Source of the DNA: Nevskiaceae bacterium
GTDB taxonomy: Bacteria; Pseudomonadota; Gammaproteobacteria; Steroidobacterales; Steroidobacteraceae
Direction of reading: 5' to 3'
Length of the DNA: 7,842 nucleotides
Assembly: GCA_031277355.1 (NCBI GenBank)
Contig: JAITMN010000082.1
Location: 1 to 7,842 of the forward strand
The number at the start of each line of letters is the position of its first letter. Position 1 is the stretch's first letter. The notes below the pieces were generated by a model. That model saw only the letters and a program-made list of their open reading frames with translations. It was not told where the DNA came from and did no database searches. Shown piece by piece: positions 1 to 6,226 of this stretch. Made by a program: the position numbers and the translations under genes.

Positions 1-495
1 AAGCATCTGCCCAAGGCGGCGGGCGATCCGTTGTCGGTGTTCCTGACCACTTGGCATCAGTTGCCGGAAGTTCGGCAGAGCAACATCGCCTGGGACGATC
101 TGTTCGCGCTGCGCACGGCAGTGCAGAAGGAGTTGGAACGGCTGCGCGATGCGGGCGTGATCGGCGCGCCGCTGGAAGCCGAAGTGGAGGTGTACGCGCT
201 GCCGGAACGTGCGCGTGTTTATGCCGCCGTAGGCGATGAACTGCGCTTCCTGACGATCACTTCGGCTGCGCGTGTACATGAAGTGGCCTCGCGGCCCGCC
301 GATACCGTGCCCGCCGAAACGGGCGGTGCGGCAATTCCCGGTGTGTGGCTGTCGGTGCGGCGCAGCGATGGCGTGAAGTGCATACGCTGCTGGCATCTGC
401 GGCCGGACATCGGCAGCGATCCGGCGCACCCGGAAGTTTGCGGTCGCTGTGCCGGAAACGTCAGCGGACGGCCTGAGGCGCGCGAGCATGTCTGA
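1..495 (+). CDS. ileS: Isoleucyl-tRNA synthetase, C-terminal part (5' end outside window)
   Basis: This is the last 164 codons of a class I aminoacyl-tRNA synthetase that charges tRNA-Ile in the cytoplasm. The reading frame is open from base 1, so the TTG at 31 is an internal codon and not a start. The fragment covers the end of the helical anticodon-binding domain (the stretch FLTTWHQLP is typical) and the C-terminal zinc-binding domain. Four cysteines, at fragment residues 127, 130, 147 and 150, form two CxxC pairs (KCIRCWH and CGRC), as in bacterial IleS proteins with a C-terminal zinc finger. The catalytic Rossmann domain, with its HIGH and KMSKS motifs, lies upstream of the window. The TGA stop lies inside the start region of lspA, an 8-base overlap, which suggests co-transcription and translational coupling. 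Identification is secure from the zinc finger and the lspA-ispH context. Confidence 0.97.
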   Translation, partial: KHLPKAAGDPLSVFLTTWHQLPEVRQSNIAWDDLFALRTAVQKELERLRDAGVIGAPLEAEVEVYALPERARVYAAVGDELRFLTITSAARVHEVASRPADTVPAETGGAAIPGVWLSVRRSDGVKCIRCWHLRPDIGSDPAHPEVCGRCAGNVSGRPEAREHV

Positions 496-1000
496 GCCAT
501 TGGTGTCGGCGCGCGATTCGGGCTGGCGGTTCCTGCCGTTGACGGTGGTGCTTTTGGTGTTGGATCAGCTATCGAAGGCGTGGATCACCGGACGCTTGGC
601 GTTGCACGAATCCATCACGCTGCTGCCGGTGCTCGACATCGTGCGTGCGCACAACACCGGCGCGGCGTGGAGCTTTCTCGCCAACGCGGGTGGTTGGCAG
701 CGCTGGTTCTTTACACTGCTGGCAGTGGCCGTCAGCGGCGGCATTTTGTATTGGCTGCGAAAGCTCGATGGACGCCGAATGGTGCTGCAATCGCTGGGTT
801 TGTCGCTGGTGCTGGCCGGTGCGTTGGGCAATGTGATCGACCGCGTGCGGCTGGGTTATGTGGTGGACTTCGTCGGCGTGCATTGGAAAGACGCCTGGTT
901 CCCCGCCTTCAACGTCGCCGACAGCGGCATCACGATTGGCGTGGGTTTCCTGCTGCTCGACGCCCTGCTCGACAGCCGCAGGAAAAAGGCCGCCGCATGA
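488..1000 (+). CDS. lspA: Lipoprotein signal peptidase (signal peptidase II)
   Basis: Inner-membrane aspartic protease of 170 residues that removes the signal peptide from diacylglyceryl-modified prolipoproteins at the lipobox cysteine. Four hydrophobic segments are visible, near residues 14-32, 72-90, 98-117 and 138-160. The family motifs are intact: GNVIDR (N115, D118), VVDF (D127) and FNVADS (N142, D145). D127 and D145 match the known catalytic aspartate pair. The conserved NTGAAWSF stretch is at 56-63. The ATG at 488 was chosen because it gives the normal family length and has GAGG at 475-478, nine bases upstream. A longer in-frame start at 449 would add 13 non-hydrophobic residues deep inside ileS. 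The gene overlaps ileS by 8 bases, and its TGA overlaps the ispH ATG. Confidence 0.97.
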   Translation: MSEPLVSARDSGWRFLPLTVVLLVLDQLSKAWITGRLALHESITLLPVLDIVRAHNTGAAWSFLANAGGWQRWFFTLLAVAVSGGILYWLRKLDGRRMVLQSLGLSLVLAGALGNVIDRVRLGYVVDFVGVHWKDAWFPAFNVADSGITIGVGFLLLDALLDSRRKKAAA

Positions 1001-1929
1001 AAATCATGCTGGCTTCGCCACGCGGTTTCTGCGCCGGTGTGGACCGGGCCATCGACATCGTCGAGCGCGCCATCGAACTGTTCGGTGCGCCGATTCATGT
1101 GCGGCATGAGGTGGTGCACAACCGTCATGTGGTGGAGCGCCTGCGCGCGATGGGCGCGGTGTTCGTTGAGGAACTGGACGAAATTCCCGCAGGCGCAACG
1201 GTGATCTTCTCCGCACATGGCGTGTCGAGCGCGGTGGAGCAGGAGGCGCGGCAGCGCGGCTTTCAGGTATTCGACGCCACCTGTCCGCTGGTGACGAAGG
1301 TGCATCTGGAAGTGTCGCGCTATGCGCGTGAGGCGCGCGATGTGGTGCTGATCGGTCATGCGGGGCATCCTGAAGTGGAAGGCACGATGGGGCGCTTCGA
1401 TACCAGTCAGGGTGGCGCGATTCATCTGGTCGAGAATGTGGATGATGTGCAGCGTCTGGTGGTGAAGCGGCCCGAAGCGTTGGCCTTCGTCACGCAGACG
1501 ACGCTGTCGGTGGATGACACGCAGGCCATTGTCGATGCGCTGCGCGTGCGTTTCCCCGCACTGCAAGCGCCACGCATCGAGGATATCTGCTACGCCACGC
1601 AGAACCGGCAAGACGCAGTGAAGCGCCTGTTGGAGCACTGCGACGTGCTGGTCGTCGTCGGTTCGGTGACCAGTTCAAACTCCAACCGATTGCGCGAACT
1701 GGCCGAGCGCGCGGGCATTGCCGGGTATCTGGTCGATGGACGCGAGAACCTGCAACGTCAGTGGTTTGACGGCTGCGAGGTTGTTGGCGTTACCGCCGGC
1801 GCGTCAGCGCCGGAAGTGCTCGTGCAGCAGGTGGTGCAGCAGTTGCGCGAATGGGGTGGCGCTGCGCCGCAAGAGGTTTTGGGGCGCAGCGAAAACATCG
1901 TGTTCAGTTTGCCGAAGCGGTTGCGCTGA
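997..1929 (+). CDS. ispH: 4-hydroxy-3-methylbut-2-enyl diphosphate reductase
   Basis: Iron-sulfur enzyme of the last step of the MEP isoprenoid pathway, converting HMBPP to IPP and DMAPP in the cytoplasm. The 310-residue product has the usual length. The three cluster cysteines are C12 (RGFCAGV), C96 (DATCPLV) and C198 (DICYAT). Substrate-pocket residues of the family are present: H41, H74 (SAHGVS), H124 and E126 (GHPEVEGT), TQTTLS at 166-171, SSNSNR at 226-231, and S270 (TAGAS). The ATG at 997 shares bases with the lspA TGA (ATGA overlap), with AAGG at 986-989 seven bases upstream. The frame stays open far upstream, but those codons fall inside lspA and are not part of the protein. The stop is 6 bases from the stop of the convergent minus-strand operon. 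Confidence 0.98.
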   Translation: MKIMLASPRGFCAGVDRAIDIVERAIELFGAPIHVRHEVVHNRHVVERLRAMGAVFVEELDEIPAGATVIFSAHGVSSAVEQEARQRGFQVFDATCPLVTKVHLEVSRYAREARDVVLIGHAGHPEVEGTMGRFDTSQGGAIHLVENVDDVQRLVVKRPEALAFVTQTTLSVDDTQAIVDALRVRFPALQAPRIEDICYATQNRQDAVKRLLEHCDVLVVVGSVTSSNSNRLRELAERAGIAGYLVDGRENLQRQWFDGCEVVGVTAGASAPEVLVQQVVQQLREWGGAAPQEVLGRSENIVFSLPKRLR

Positions 1930-1935
1930 TTATCT
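1930..1935. other. Six-base tail-to-tail junction between convergent operons
   Basis: Only six bases separate the TGA of ispH (1927-1929) from the stop of the minus-strand gene (1936-1938). There is no room for an intrinsic terminator, and I see no hairpin followed by a T-run on either strand in the flanking coding ends. Either termination is factor-dependent or the convergent transcripts overlap at their 3' ends. It also marks the join between the housekeeping block and the accessory operon. Confidence 0.85.
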
Positions 1936-2724
1936 TCAGTTGGCCGAACAGGGCGTTGGATTCCACCCCGCACCGTTGGGGATTTTCTTGAAGTTCGCGC
2001 TGGTGATGTAGGGGCGGGTCATGTACTTGGGGTCCGTCACTTCCTGCGTGATCACGAGCCACGAATCGCCGTTCGGCGCGGCGAAGCGGTCGTAGTATTC
2101 GGTGAGCACCGTCTCCTCGCTGTAGGGCACGCCGTTCTTGCGCAGATAGCCGGGCTTGAGCCGTGTGGTGACCACCTTCAACGAACCGCCCGTGCCCGGC
2201 TCGGATCGCACGGCGGGCCGCTGCCATTGGGCGCGCGACAGGCCCTGCCACGACAGCGGCGGCTGCGCATCCACCGCGCCGAATTCCAGCCGCCGCGTCT
2301 GCGTGCCGGCGTCGGTGTCGATGCGCAGCGTGTCGTCGTCTTCCCAGCCAATGCGCAGGCGCGTGGGCTGACGCATGATGTTCGCTGCGCCATACGCGCG
2401 GCATTGCTCACCGGCGGCGATGTCTTTCTGCGCATCCCACAAGCCGGCAAGCCGCTTGCCTTCGTTGTTGAGCGGGATGCCTTCGGCAGCGCCGATCACC
2501 GGCGACGCCATGCGGAATTTCCAGTCTTCGGTGATCACCGATACCCACTCGCCGGTCAGATCGAGCGCGGCTGCGGAGCGTGGCGTGACAGGCGCGGCAT
2601 TGGGCGCGGGCGCAGCGCCGCTGAATCCCGCGCAGGGCATCAGCATCGCCAGCGCTGCCAGCAATGCGATGCGCGCCGATCGTGAGCAGCGGCGATCAGT
2701 GAGCGATGTCGTCGAGGCGGGCAC
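1936..2724 (-). CDS. Exported protein of unknown function, single-domain paralogue of the N-terminal domain of the MBL-fold gene
   Basis: A predicted secreted protein of 262 residues; I do not recognise a named family. From the GTG at 2724 the product has a basic N-terminus (RR at 11-12, R16, R18), a hydrophobic core at about 19-34 and an AAPA stretch near 40, which together make a plausible Sec signal peptide. No canonical lipobox is seen. The mature part runs from DLTGEW (55-60) to the C-terminus, with W96, C108, SWQGLSRAQWQ (158-168), LKPGYLRKNG (189-198), TEYYDRF (208-214), DPKYMTRPY (231-239) and C259. The same motifs occur in the same order in the first half of the MBL-fold protein upstream in this operon. 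C108 and C259 match that protein's C106 and C249, so a disulfide is possible. GTG was chosen because it lies 5 bases after the preceding stop, follows a GGTGGA sequence, and keeps the signal peptide whole. An ATG at 2646 would cut the signal peptide. It is the last gene of the operon. Confidence 0.82.
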   Translation of the reverse strand: MPASTTSLTDRRCSRSARIALLAALAMLMPCAGFSGAAPAPNAAPVTPRSAAALDLTGEWVSVITEDWKFRMASPVIGAAEGIPLNNEGKRLAGLWDAQKDIAAGEQCRAYGAANIMRQPTRLRIGWEDDDTLRIDTDAGTQTRRLEFGAVDAQPPLSWQGLSRAQWQRPAVRSEPGTGGSLKVVTTRLKPGYLRKNGVPYSEETVLTEYYDRFAAPNGDSWLVITQEVTDPKYMTRPYITSANFKKIPNGAGWNPTPCSAN

Positions 2725-2729
2725 GGCTT

Positions 2730-3134
2730 TCAGTCCACCACTTCGCCTTCGCGAAGCCCCCAGGTGAAGCCATCGCTTTCGCGGCGGATGGTGAGAATCT
2801 GTGCGCGCAACTCGCCTTTGACGCGCGATGGCGATGCGGTGATCTTCACCGCGTCGCCCGGTCGCAGCGTGCCACGCTCGATGCCCGCAGAGGATAGCGA
2901 CGCCGCGCCGCTCCACTCCACGGACCAGCGGGCAACGCCGCCCTTGCCGTCGGGCACTTCCACTTGCAGGAAGGAGTGCGGATTGCGAAAGCCGAACTGC
3001 ACGACCTTGCCATCCAGTTCGATGCGCTGGTTCAGGTCGAACGTGGCGGCGTAGGAGTGATGGGCCTGGGCCAAGCCACCCAGCGCCAGCGCTGACAGCA
3101 GGCCAAATGTTGCAAACTTGCGAAGAATGTTCAT
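2730..3134 (-). CDS. Small exported DUF6152-like protein
   Basis: A 134-residue predicted periplasmic protein. Residues 1-24 form a clear Sec signal peptide: basic NILRK, hydrophobic 8-22, then AQA before the predicted cut. The mature chain would begin His-His-Ser (H25, H26). The body is a short beta-rich domain with RIELDGKVVQFGFRNPHS (37-54), RWSVEWSG (69-76), LRPGDAVKI (90-98) and a terminal strand near 110-117. The AHHS start, NPH motif and LRPGD loop are what I associate with the DUF6152 family, whose function is unknown. The ATG at 3134 is supported by a strong GGAGG (3141-3145) six bases upstream, and its ATG overlaps the TGA of the preceding MBL-fold gene (ATGA), implying translational coupling. 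Longer in-frame starts upstream lie inside that gene and would bury the signal peptide. The next gene starts 5 bases after the stop. Confidence 0.85.
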   Translation of the reverse strand: MNILRKFATFGLLSALALGGLAQAHHSYAATFDLNQRIELDGKVVQFGFRNPHSFLQVEVPDGKGGVARWSVEWSGAASLSSAGIERGTLRPGDAVKITASPSRVKGELRAQILTIRRESDGFTWGLREGEVVD

Positions 3135-5113
3135 TGCGTGCCTCCGGTCTGACGAGAGCGCGACAGACTGTTGTAAACGGCTTCGATGAATTGCGCGGTG
3201 GTCCACTCGCCTTCGTCCGCGCCATAACGCCCGTCGAAATCCAACGTGGGCTTGGCCGCGATCACTTGTTGCAGTGTCATGCCATCGTCCATCAGCTTGT
3301 TCACGCGATCGCGGATCATCGTCAGCATGTTGCGATACGAAGCCACATCCGCCACATCAGATAGCCGGCCGCGACCGGGAATGATCCAGGTGCCACCCTG
3401 CGAGCGATATTCCGACACGGCCAGATCGAGGATGTGATTCAGGCCGTCGATCACGCCCTGGATGCTGCCACCGGCCGCAAGGTCGATCACCGGATAAGAC
3501 ACCGTGGAGAACAGATCACCCGCGCTGATCACTTCGGAATGGCGAAAGAACACGATGGAATCACCGCGCGTGATCGCATCGGGCTCGTGATAGAGAATGA
3601 CCGCTTCGCCGTTGAAGTATTCGCTGAGCTTCTGGAAAGTGTGGAAATAGGTGTCGCTGGGAAATGCCTCGATGGGCAGGGCATCGGCGCCGGGTTGGTC
3701 CTGCATCTGGTTGAGCGCGTTCTCGTGCGCGATCACCGCAGCCGGGTTGTCGCGGCGCGCAAAGAACGAACCCGCCTTGGCGAACTGTTCGTTGCCACCG
3801 GCGTGATTGGGCGATGCGTTGGTGTTGATCACATAGCGGATCGGGCGAATCGGCGCGGGCGAGGCGATGATGGCGTTCATCGAGGGGCTGGCCCAGCCCG
3901 GCAGTCCATCGCATTGCACGCCATTGCAGGTGTTGGGGTGCGGGTTGGCGGCCACCTGCTTCTGCAGGTCGGCGATGGTTGAGAGCACTTTGTCGGCGAT
4001 GGCGCGTCCGCCGGTATCGACCACCAGCGCGCCATCACGACCTACCGAGACAGTGATGTTCGTGCCATCGGCCACCAGCATGTAGACATTGCCCTGCACG
4101 GGCAGCACATGCACTTGACCATCACGCGGACTTTGCGCGTTGACGGCCTCGCGTATCGATACCGCCGAGCGCGACAGCGGGTATTGCGTGCGCGCCGAGC
4201 CAAGCAGGTATTCAGGGTAGGTGGTGGCGGCGCCGCCGCGCACCGCTGCGGGCGGAATCCAGCTTTCGTCCTTCAGCCATTCGCCAAGGCCGGTGTTTTC
4301 ACCCGGAAGGAAGTGCGGCACATAGTGCGGATCGGTGCCACCGCCTTCGCCGAACGCGGAGGTGACGCAGGCTTCCATCATCACGACCGTGTTGGCGTCG
4401 AGTTCGTAGGTGGTGGACAACACATACGGTTCTTCCATGTAGACCGGATCATCGACGATCTGCGTGACGGTCATGTATTTGTCGTGACGGGTGAAGTATT
4501 CGGTCATCGTGTACAGATCGCTGGTCTGCGGACCGCCACGGCGCAGAAAGCCGTCTTTCAGATGCGAGGTGTGCACCACCAGCGTGTTGCCCTGCCACTG
4601 CGCGGTGGAGAAGCCGCTCCAACTGTGCGGCGCATAGGCCGGCGGGTGAGGGCGGTTGTCGATGTAGATGGGCCGGTCGAGCGAGCGCCAGAACTGGACG
4701 CGGTAGGTGGTGATGTCGCGCGAGAGAGGGTCTGCATCCTTGAGGATTCTCGCGCCGCCCAGACCGCGCCACTGATGCGGCGCGGAGTGCGGACGGCAGC
4801 GATATTCGGGCGTGCCCCAGATGGATTCGGCGGAGGTGTCCGAGCGCATGCGGCCCGCGTCGTTGAACGGAACGCCCAGGTAGTCGCCGAGGAAGGGCTG
4901 CCCGGGGTCTTCGTCGTTTTGCAGGATCCACTCGCCGGCGAAGTCTGGCGGCGCGGCGCCCCGGCCCACGGGGACGTTGAGCGCCGGGCCAGCGGGCGGG
5001 CCCGCAGGAACCTGCGCCACCGCCGGACCGGCCAGCGTCGCGGCGGCAATGGCGACGCACGCGCGGAGCAGGGCGCGCCCCGCGATTCCTCGAATGTTGC
5101 CCCCCGTCATCAT
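3131..5113 (-). CDS. Exported two-domain protein: unrecognised N-terminal domain fused to a degenerate metallo-beta-lactamase-fold domain
   Basis: A 660-residue predicted secreted protein. Residues 6-34 form a Sec-type signal peptide with AVAQ at 31-34, followed by a Pro/Ala/Gly-rich linker to about 56. The N-terminal domain (57 to about 250) carries DFAGEW, W99, C106, SWSGFSTAQWQ (164-174), LKDGFLRRGG (185-194), TEYFTRH (204-210), YMEEPY (225-230) and C249, and is homologous to the last gene of this operon. From about 330 to 650 there is a metallo-beta-lactamase-fold region: GNVYMLVADG, VVDTGG (365-369), IAHEN (461-465), SAGD (530-533) and PGRGRLSD (579-586). The usual metal-site HxHxDH motif reads NASPNH (432-437). 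The histidine expected before TxGDS is I514, and that of PGHG is R581. A hydrolytic metal centre is therefore doubtful. The start is ambiguous: ATG 5113 is used, while GTG 5122 and ATG 5110 are possible, all with weak ribosome sites. The stop overlaps the next gene's ATG. Confidence 0.88.
   Translation of the reverse strand: MMTGGNIRGIAGRALLRACVAIAAATLAGPAVAQVPAGPPAGPALNVPVGRGAAPPDFAGEWILQNDEDPGQPFLGDYLGVPFNDAGRMRSDTSAESIWGTPEYRCRPHSAPHQWRGLGGARILKDADPLSRDITTYRVQFWRSLDRPIYIDNRPHPPAYAPHSWSGFSTAQWQGNTLVVHTSHLKDGFLRRGGPQTSDLYTMTEYFTRHDKYMTVTQIVDDPVYMEEPYVLSTTYELDANTVVMMEACVTSAFGEGGGTDPHYVPHFLPGENTGLGEWLKDESWIPPAAVRGGAATTYPEYLLGSARTQYPLSRSAVSIREAVNAQSPRDGQVHVLPVQGNVYMLVADGTNITVSVGRDGALVVDTGGRAIADKVLSTIADLQKQVAANPHPNTCNGVQCDGLPGWASPSMNAIIASPAPIRPIRYVINTNASPNHAGGNEQFAKAGSFFARRDNPAAVIAHENALNQMQDQPGADALPIEAFPSDTYFHTFQKLSEYFNGEAVILYHEPDAITRGDSIVFFRHSEVISAGDLFSTVSYPVIDLAAGGSIQGVIDGLNHILDLAVSEYRSQGGTWIIPGRGRLSDVADVASYRNMLTMIRDRVNKLMDDGMTLQQVIAAKPTLDFDGRYGADEGEWTTAQFIEAVYNSLSRSRQTGGTQ
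3141..3145 (-). promoter_or_regulatory. Strong Shine-Dalgarno that sets the start of the DUF6152-like gene
   Basis: GGAGG on the minus strand, six bases before the ATG at 3134. It lies inside the last codons of the upstream MBL-fold gene. It fixes the start at the signal-peptide methionine instead of a longer in-frame start at 3206. Confidence 0.7.
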
Positions 5114-5128
5114 GATCGGCACCCGTGG

Positions 5129-6112
5129 TTATTTCAGATCAAGATTAAACAGTTTTATCGCATTGTCACGGCCGATTTTTCGGCGCTGGGCCTCGTCGAT
5201 CACCTGGGTGGCATCGTACCAAGTGGCCGCATCCTCCATCTTCTCGAACGGATAGTCCGCCGAAAAATAAATCTTGTCGTGATCGAGGACATCCAGCGTG
5301 CAGCGAAACGCCGGGTCGTTGAAATTGCCGCTGGTGGTGATGTGAAAATGATCGCGGAAGTAATCGCCCAGCGGACGCTTGCCGCGATACTCGCGCCGCG
5401 AAAAACGCATGCGCGCGTCGATGCGCCACAGTCCGAAGGGAATGTTCTCGCCCAGATGGCCGATGCAGATGCGCAGATTCGGGAAGTCATCGAACAGCCC
5501 CGAACCGCACAGCCGCAGCGAGTGGATCGAGGTTTCGAGAGCAAAGCCCCACGGCGCGCTCATCAGCCACGGATGGCCGTCGTAGTTGCGCGCCTGCGAG
5601 GCAATCTGCATGCGCGGGTGCAGATAGAAGGGCACGTCGAGCTTCGACACCGTGGCCCAGAAGCTGCGGTATTCGGGCAGGTCGTAGTACTTGGCGTTGT
5701 CTTCGTTGCCCACCTGCTGGAAACCATTGACCAGCGCGCCTTTGAAGCCCAACTGCTGTACGCAGCGCTCCAGTTCGCGTGCGGCCACATCGGGGTTGTG
5801 CATCGGCAGCGCGGCCAGCGCGGCGTAGCGCTTGGGGTGTTTGGCCACGGCTTCAGCCATCGCTTCGTTGGCTTTCTGCGCCACGCGCAGCGCTTCCCTG
5901 GCGTCGAGGATTCGTTGCACGCCGGGCGCATTCAGCGACAGCAACGCCATTTCGATGCCGGTGGCGTCCATGTGGCCCAGACGCTGCCCGCCCAGATCGA
6001 GCAATTGCTGCGTGAATTCGTCCCAGATGCCGGAGTCGCCGGCAAAGCTGCGGGCCTGTTCGAGGGTGTCCTCGATTGCAAAATGCTCTTCAAAGGCGAT
6101 TTTTCCGTCCAT
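5129..6112 (-). CDS. Amidohydrolase-superfamily decarboxylase, ACMSD / gamma-resorcylate decarboxylase type
   Basis: A 327-residue cytoplasmic enzyme with no signal peptide, of the metal-dependent amidohydrolase group that includes 2,6-dihydroxybenzoate (gamma-resorcylate) decarboxylase and ACMSD. These enzymes remove or add CO2 on hydroxylated aromatic acids. Metal-ligand positions are intact: E8 and H10 (FEEHFAIE), H165 (YLHPR), H219 (GHLGE) and D286 (FSADYPFE). WRID at 229-232 supplies the family arginine R230. LGFKGALVNGF (121-131), YDGHPW (177-182) and FHITTSGNF (256-264) are typical of this subgroup. The start ATG at 6112 has GAGGAG (6118-6123) five bases upstream. It is the first gene of the minus-strand operon; the next start follows the stop by about 15 bases. 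Substrate is not determined by sequence. The residues after WRID (ARM) differ from the HRN I recall in gamma-resorcylate decarboxylase, so a different phenolic acid is possible. Confidence 0.93.
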   Translation of the reverse strand: MDGKIAFEEHFAIEDTLEQARSFAGDSGIWDEFTQQLLDLGGQRLGHMDATGIEMALLSLNAPGVQRILDAREALRVAQKANEAMAEAVAKHPKRYAALAALPMHNPDVAARELERCVQQLGFKGALVNGFQQVGNEDNAKYYDLPEYRSFWATVSKLDVPFYLHPRMQIASQARNYDGHPWLMSAPWGFALETSIHSLRLCGSGLFDDFPNLRICIGHLGENIPFGLWRIDARMRFSRREYRGKRPLGDYFRDHFHITTSGNFNDPAFRCTLDVLDHDKIYFSADYPFEKMEDAATWYDATQVIDEAQRRKIGRDNAIKLFNLDLK

Positions 6113-6143
6113 CTGTACTCCTCGAACTTCACCCAGGGTGTTG

Positions 6144-6172
6144 ATGTTATTCCCAGCCGACGCTGGCTTGAA
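6144..6172 (-). promoter_or_regulatory. Candidate sigma70 promoter of the minus-strand operon
   Basis: Reading the minus strand, TTCAAG (6172-6167) and TAACAT (6149-6144) are separated by exactly 17 bases. They match 3 of 6 and 4 of 6 consensus positions. Initiation would fall near 6137, giving a leader of roughly 25 bases with the GAGGAG ribosome site inside it. The fit is weak but the geometry is right. Confidence 0.35.
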
Positions 6173-6179
6173 CTATGCT
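6150..6179 (+). promoter_or_regulatory. Candidate sigma70 promoter of the MFS-RraA unit
   Basis: On the plus strand, TTCCCA (6150-6155) and TATGCT (6174-6179) are 18 bases apart, each matching 4 of 6 consensus positions. Transcription would begin near 6186, about 40 bases before the MFS ATG. It overlaps the minus-strand candidate almost completely, so both units could be controlled at one spot. Such weak matches can occur by chance. Confidence 0.3.
6153..6166. promoter_or_regulatory. Short palindrome, possible operator
   Basis: CCAGC and GCTGG arms of five bases flank a four-base centre (CGAC). The palindrome lies wholly within the 17-base spacer of the candidate minus-strand promoter and also within the plus-strand candidate. 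A repressor or activator dimer could act there on both units. The arms are short, so chance is a real alternative. Confidence 0.3.
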
Positions 6180-6226
6180 AGCTCATCTGCGCTGTTCTGT
6201 AGTCTTGCACTGTCTGGGGAAGCAAT

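Larger units (their letters stand above)
6113..6226. promoter_or_regulatory. Divergent intergenic region between the decarboxylase operon and the MFS gene
   Basis: A 114-base gap between divergent starts, and the only sizeable non-coding stretch in the window. It must carry the start signals for both transcription units. It is less GC-rich in its middle than the flanking genes and contains a short palindrome. No regulator gene lies in the window, so any regulator would be encoded elsewhere or just beyond the right edge. Confidence 0.8.

Noticed and set aside
31..33. A TTG that could be read as a start of a 154-residue protein
   Set aside because: The frame is open to base 1 and the residues before it fit IleS, so this is an internal leucine codon of a gene cut by the window edge.
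580..996. An upstream extension of ispH giving a 449-codon frame
   Set aside because: It overlaps lspA in another frame. IspH proteins begin at the short MKI start followed by the C12 motif, as here at 997.
2725..3225. An upstream extension of the 262-residue gene giving a 429-codon frame
   Set aside because: The added part lies inside the DUF6152-like gene and the end of the MBL-fold gene in another frame, looks like random Arg-rich sequence, and would bury the signal peptide.
3131..4130. Calling the MBL-fold region an active beta-lactamase or zinc hydrolase
   Set aside because: Most metal-ligand positions carry Asn, Ser, Ile or Arg, so no specific hydrolase activity is claimed.
4109..6181. 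A 690-codon open frame on the plus strand opposite the MBL-fold and decarboxylase genes
   Set aside because: It is antisense to two well-supported genes with clear motifs, and its translation is Arg/Val/His-rich with no recognisable domain or signal. GC-rich codon bias commonly opens such frames.
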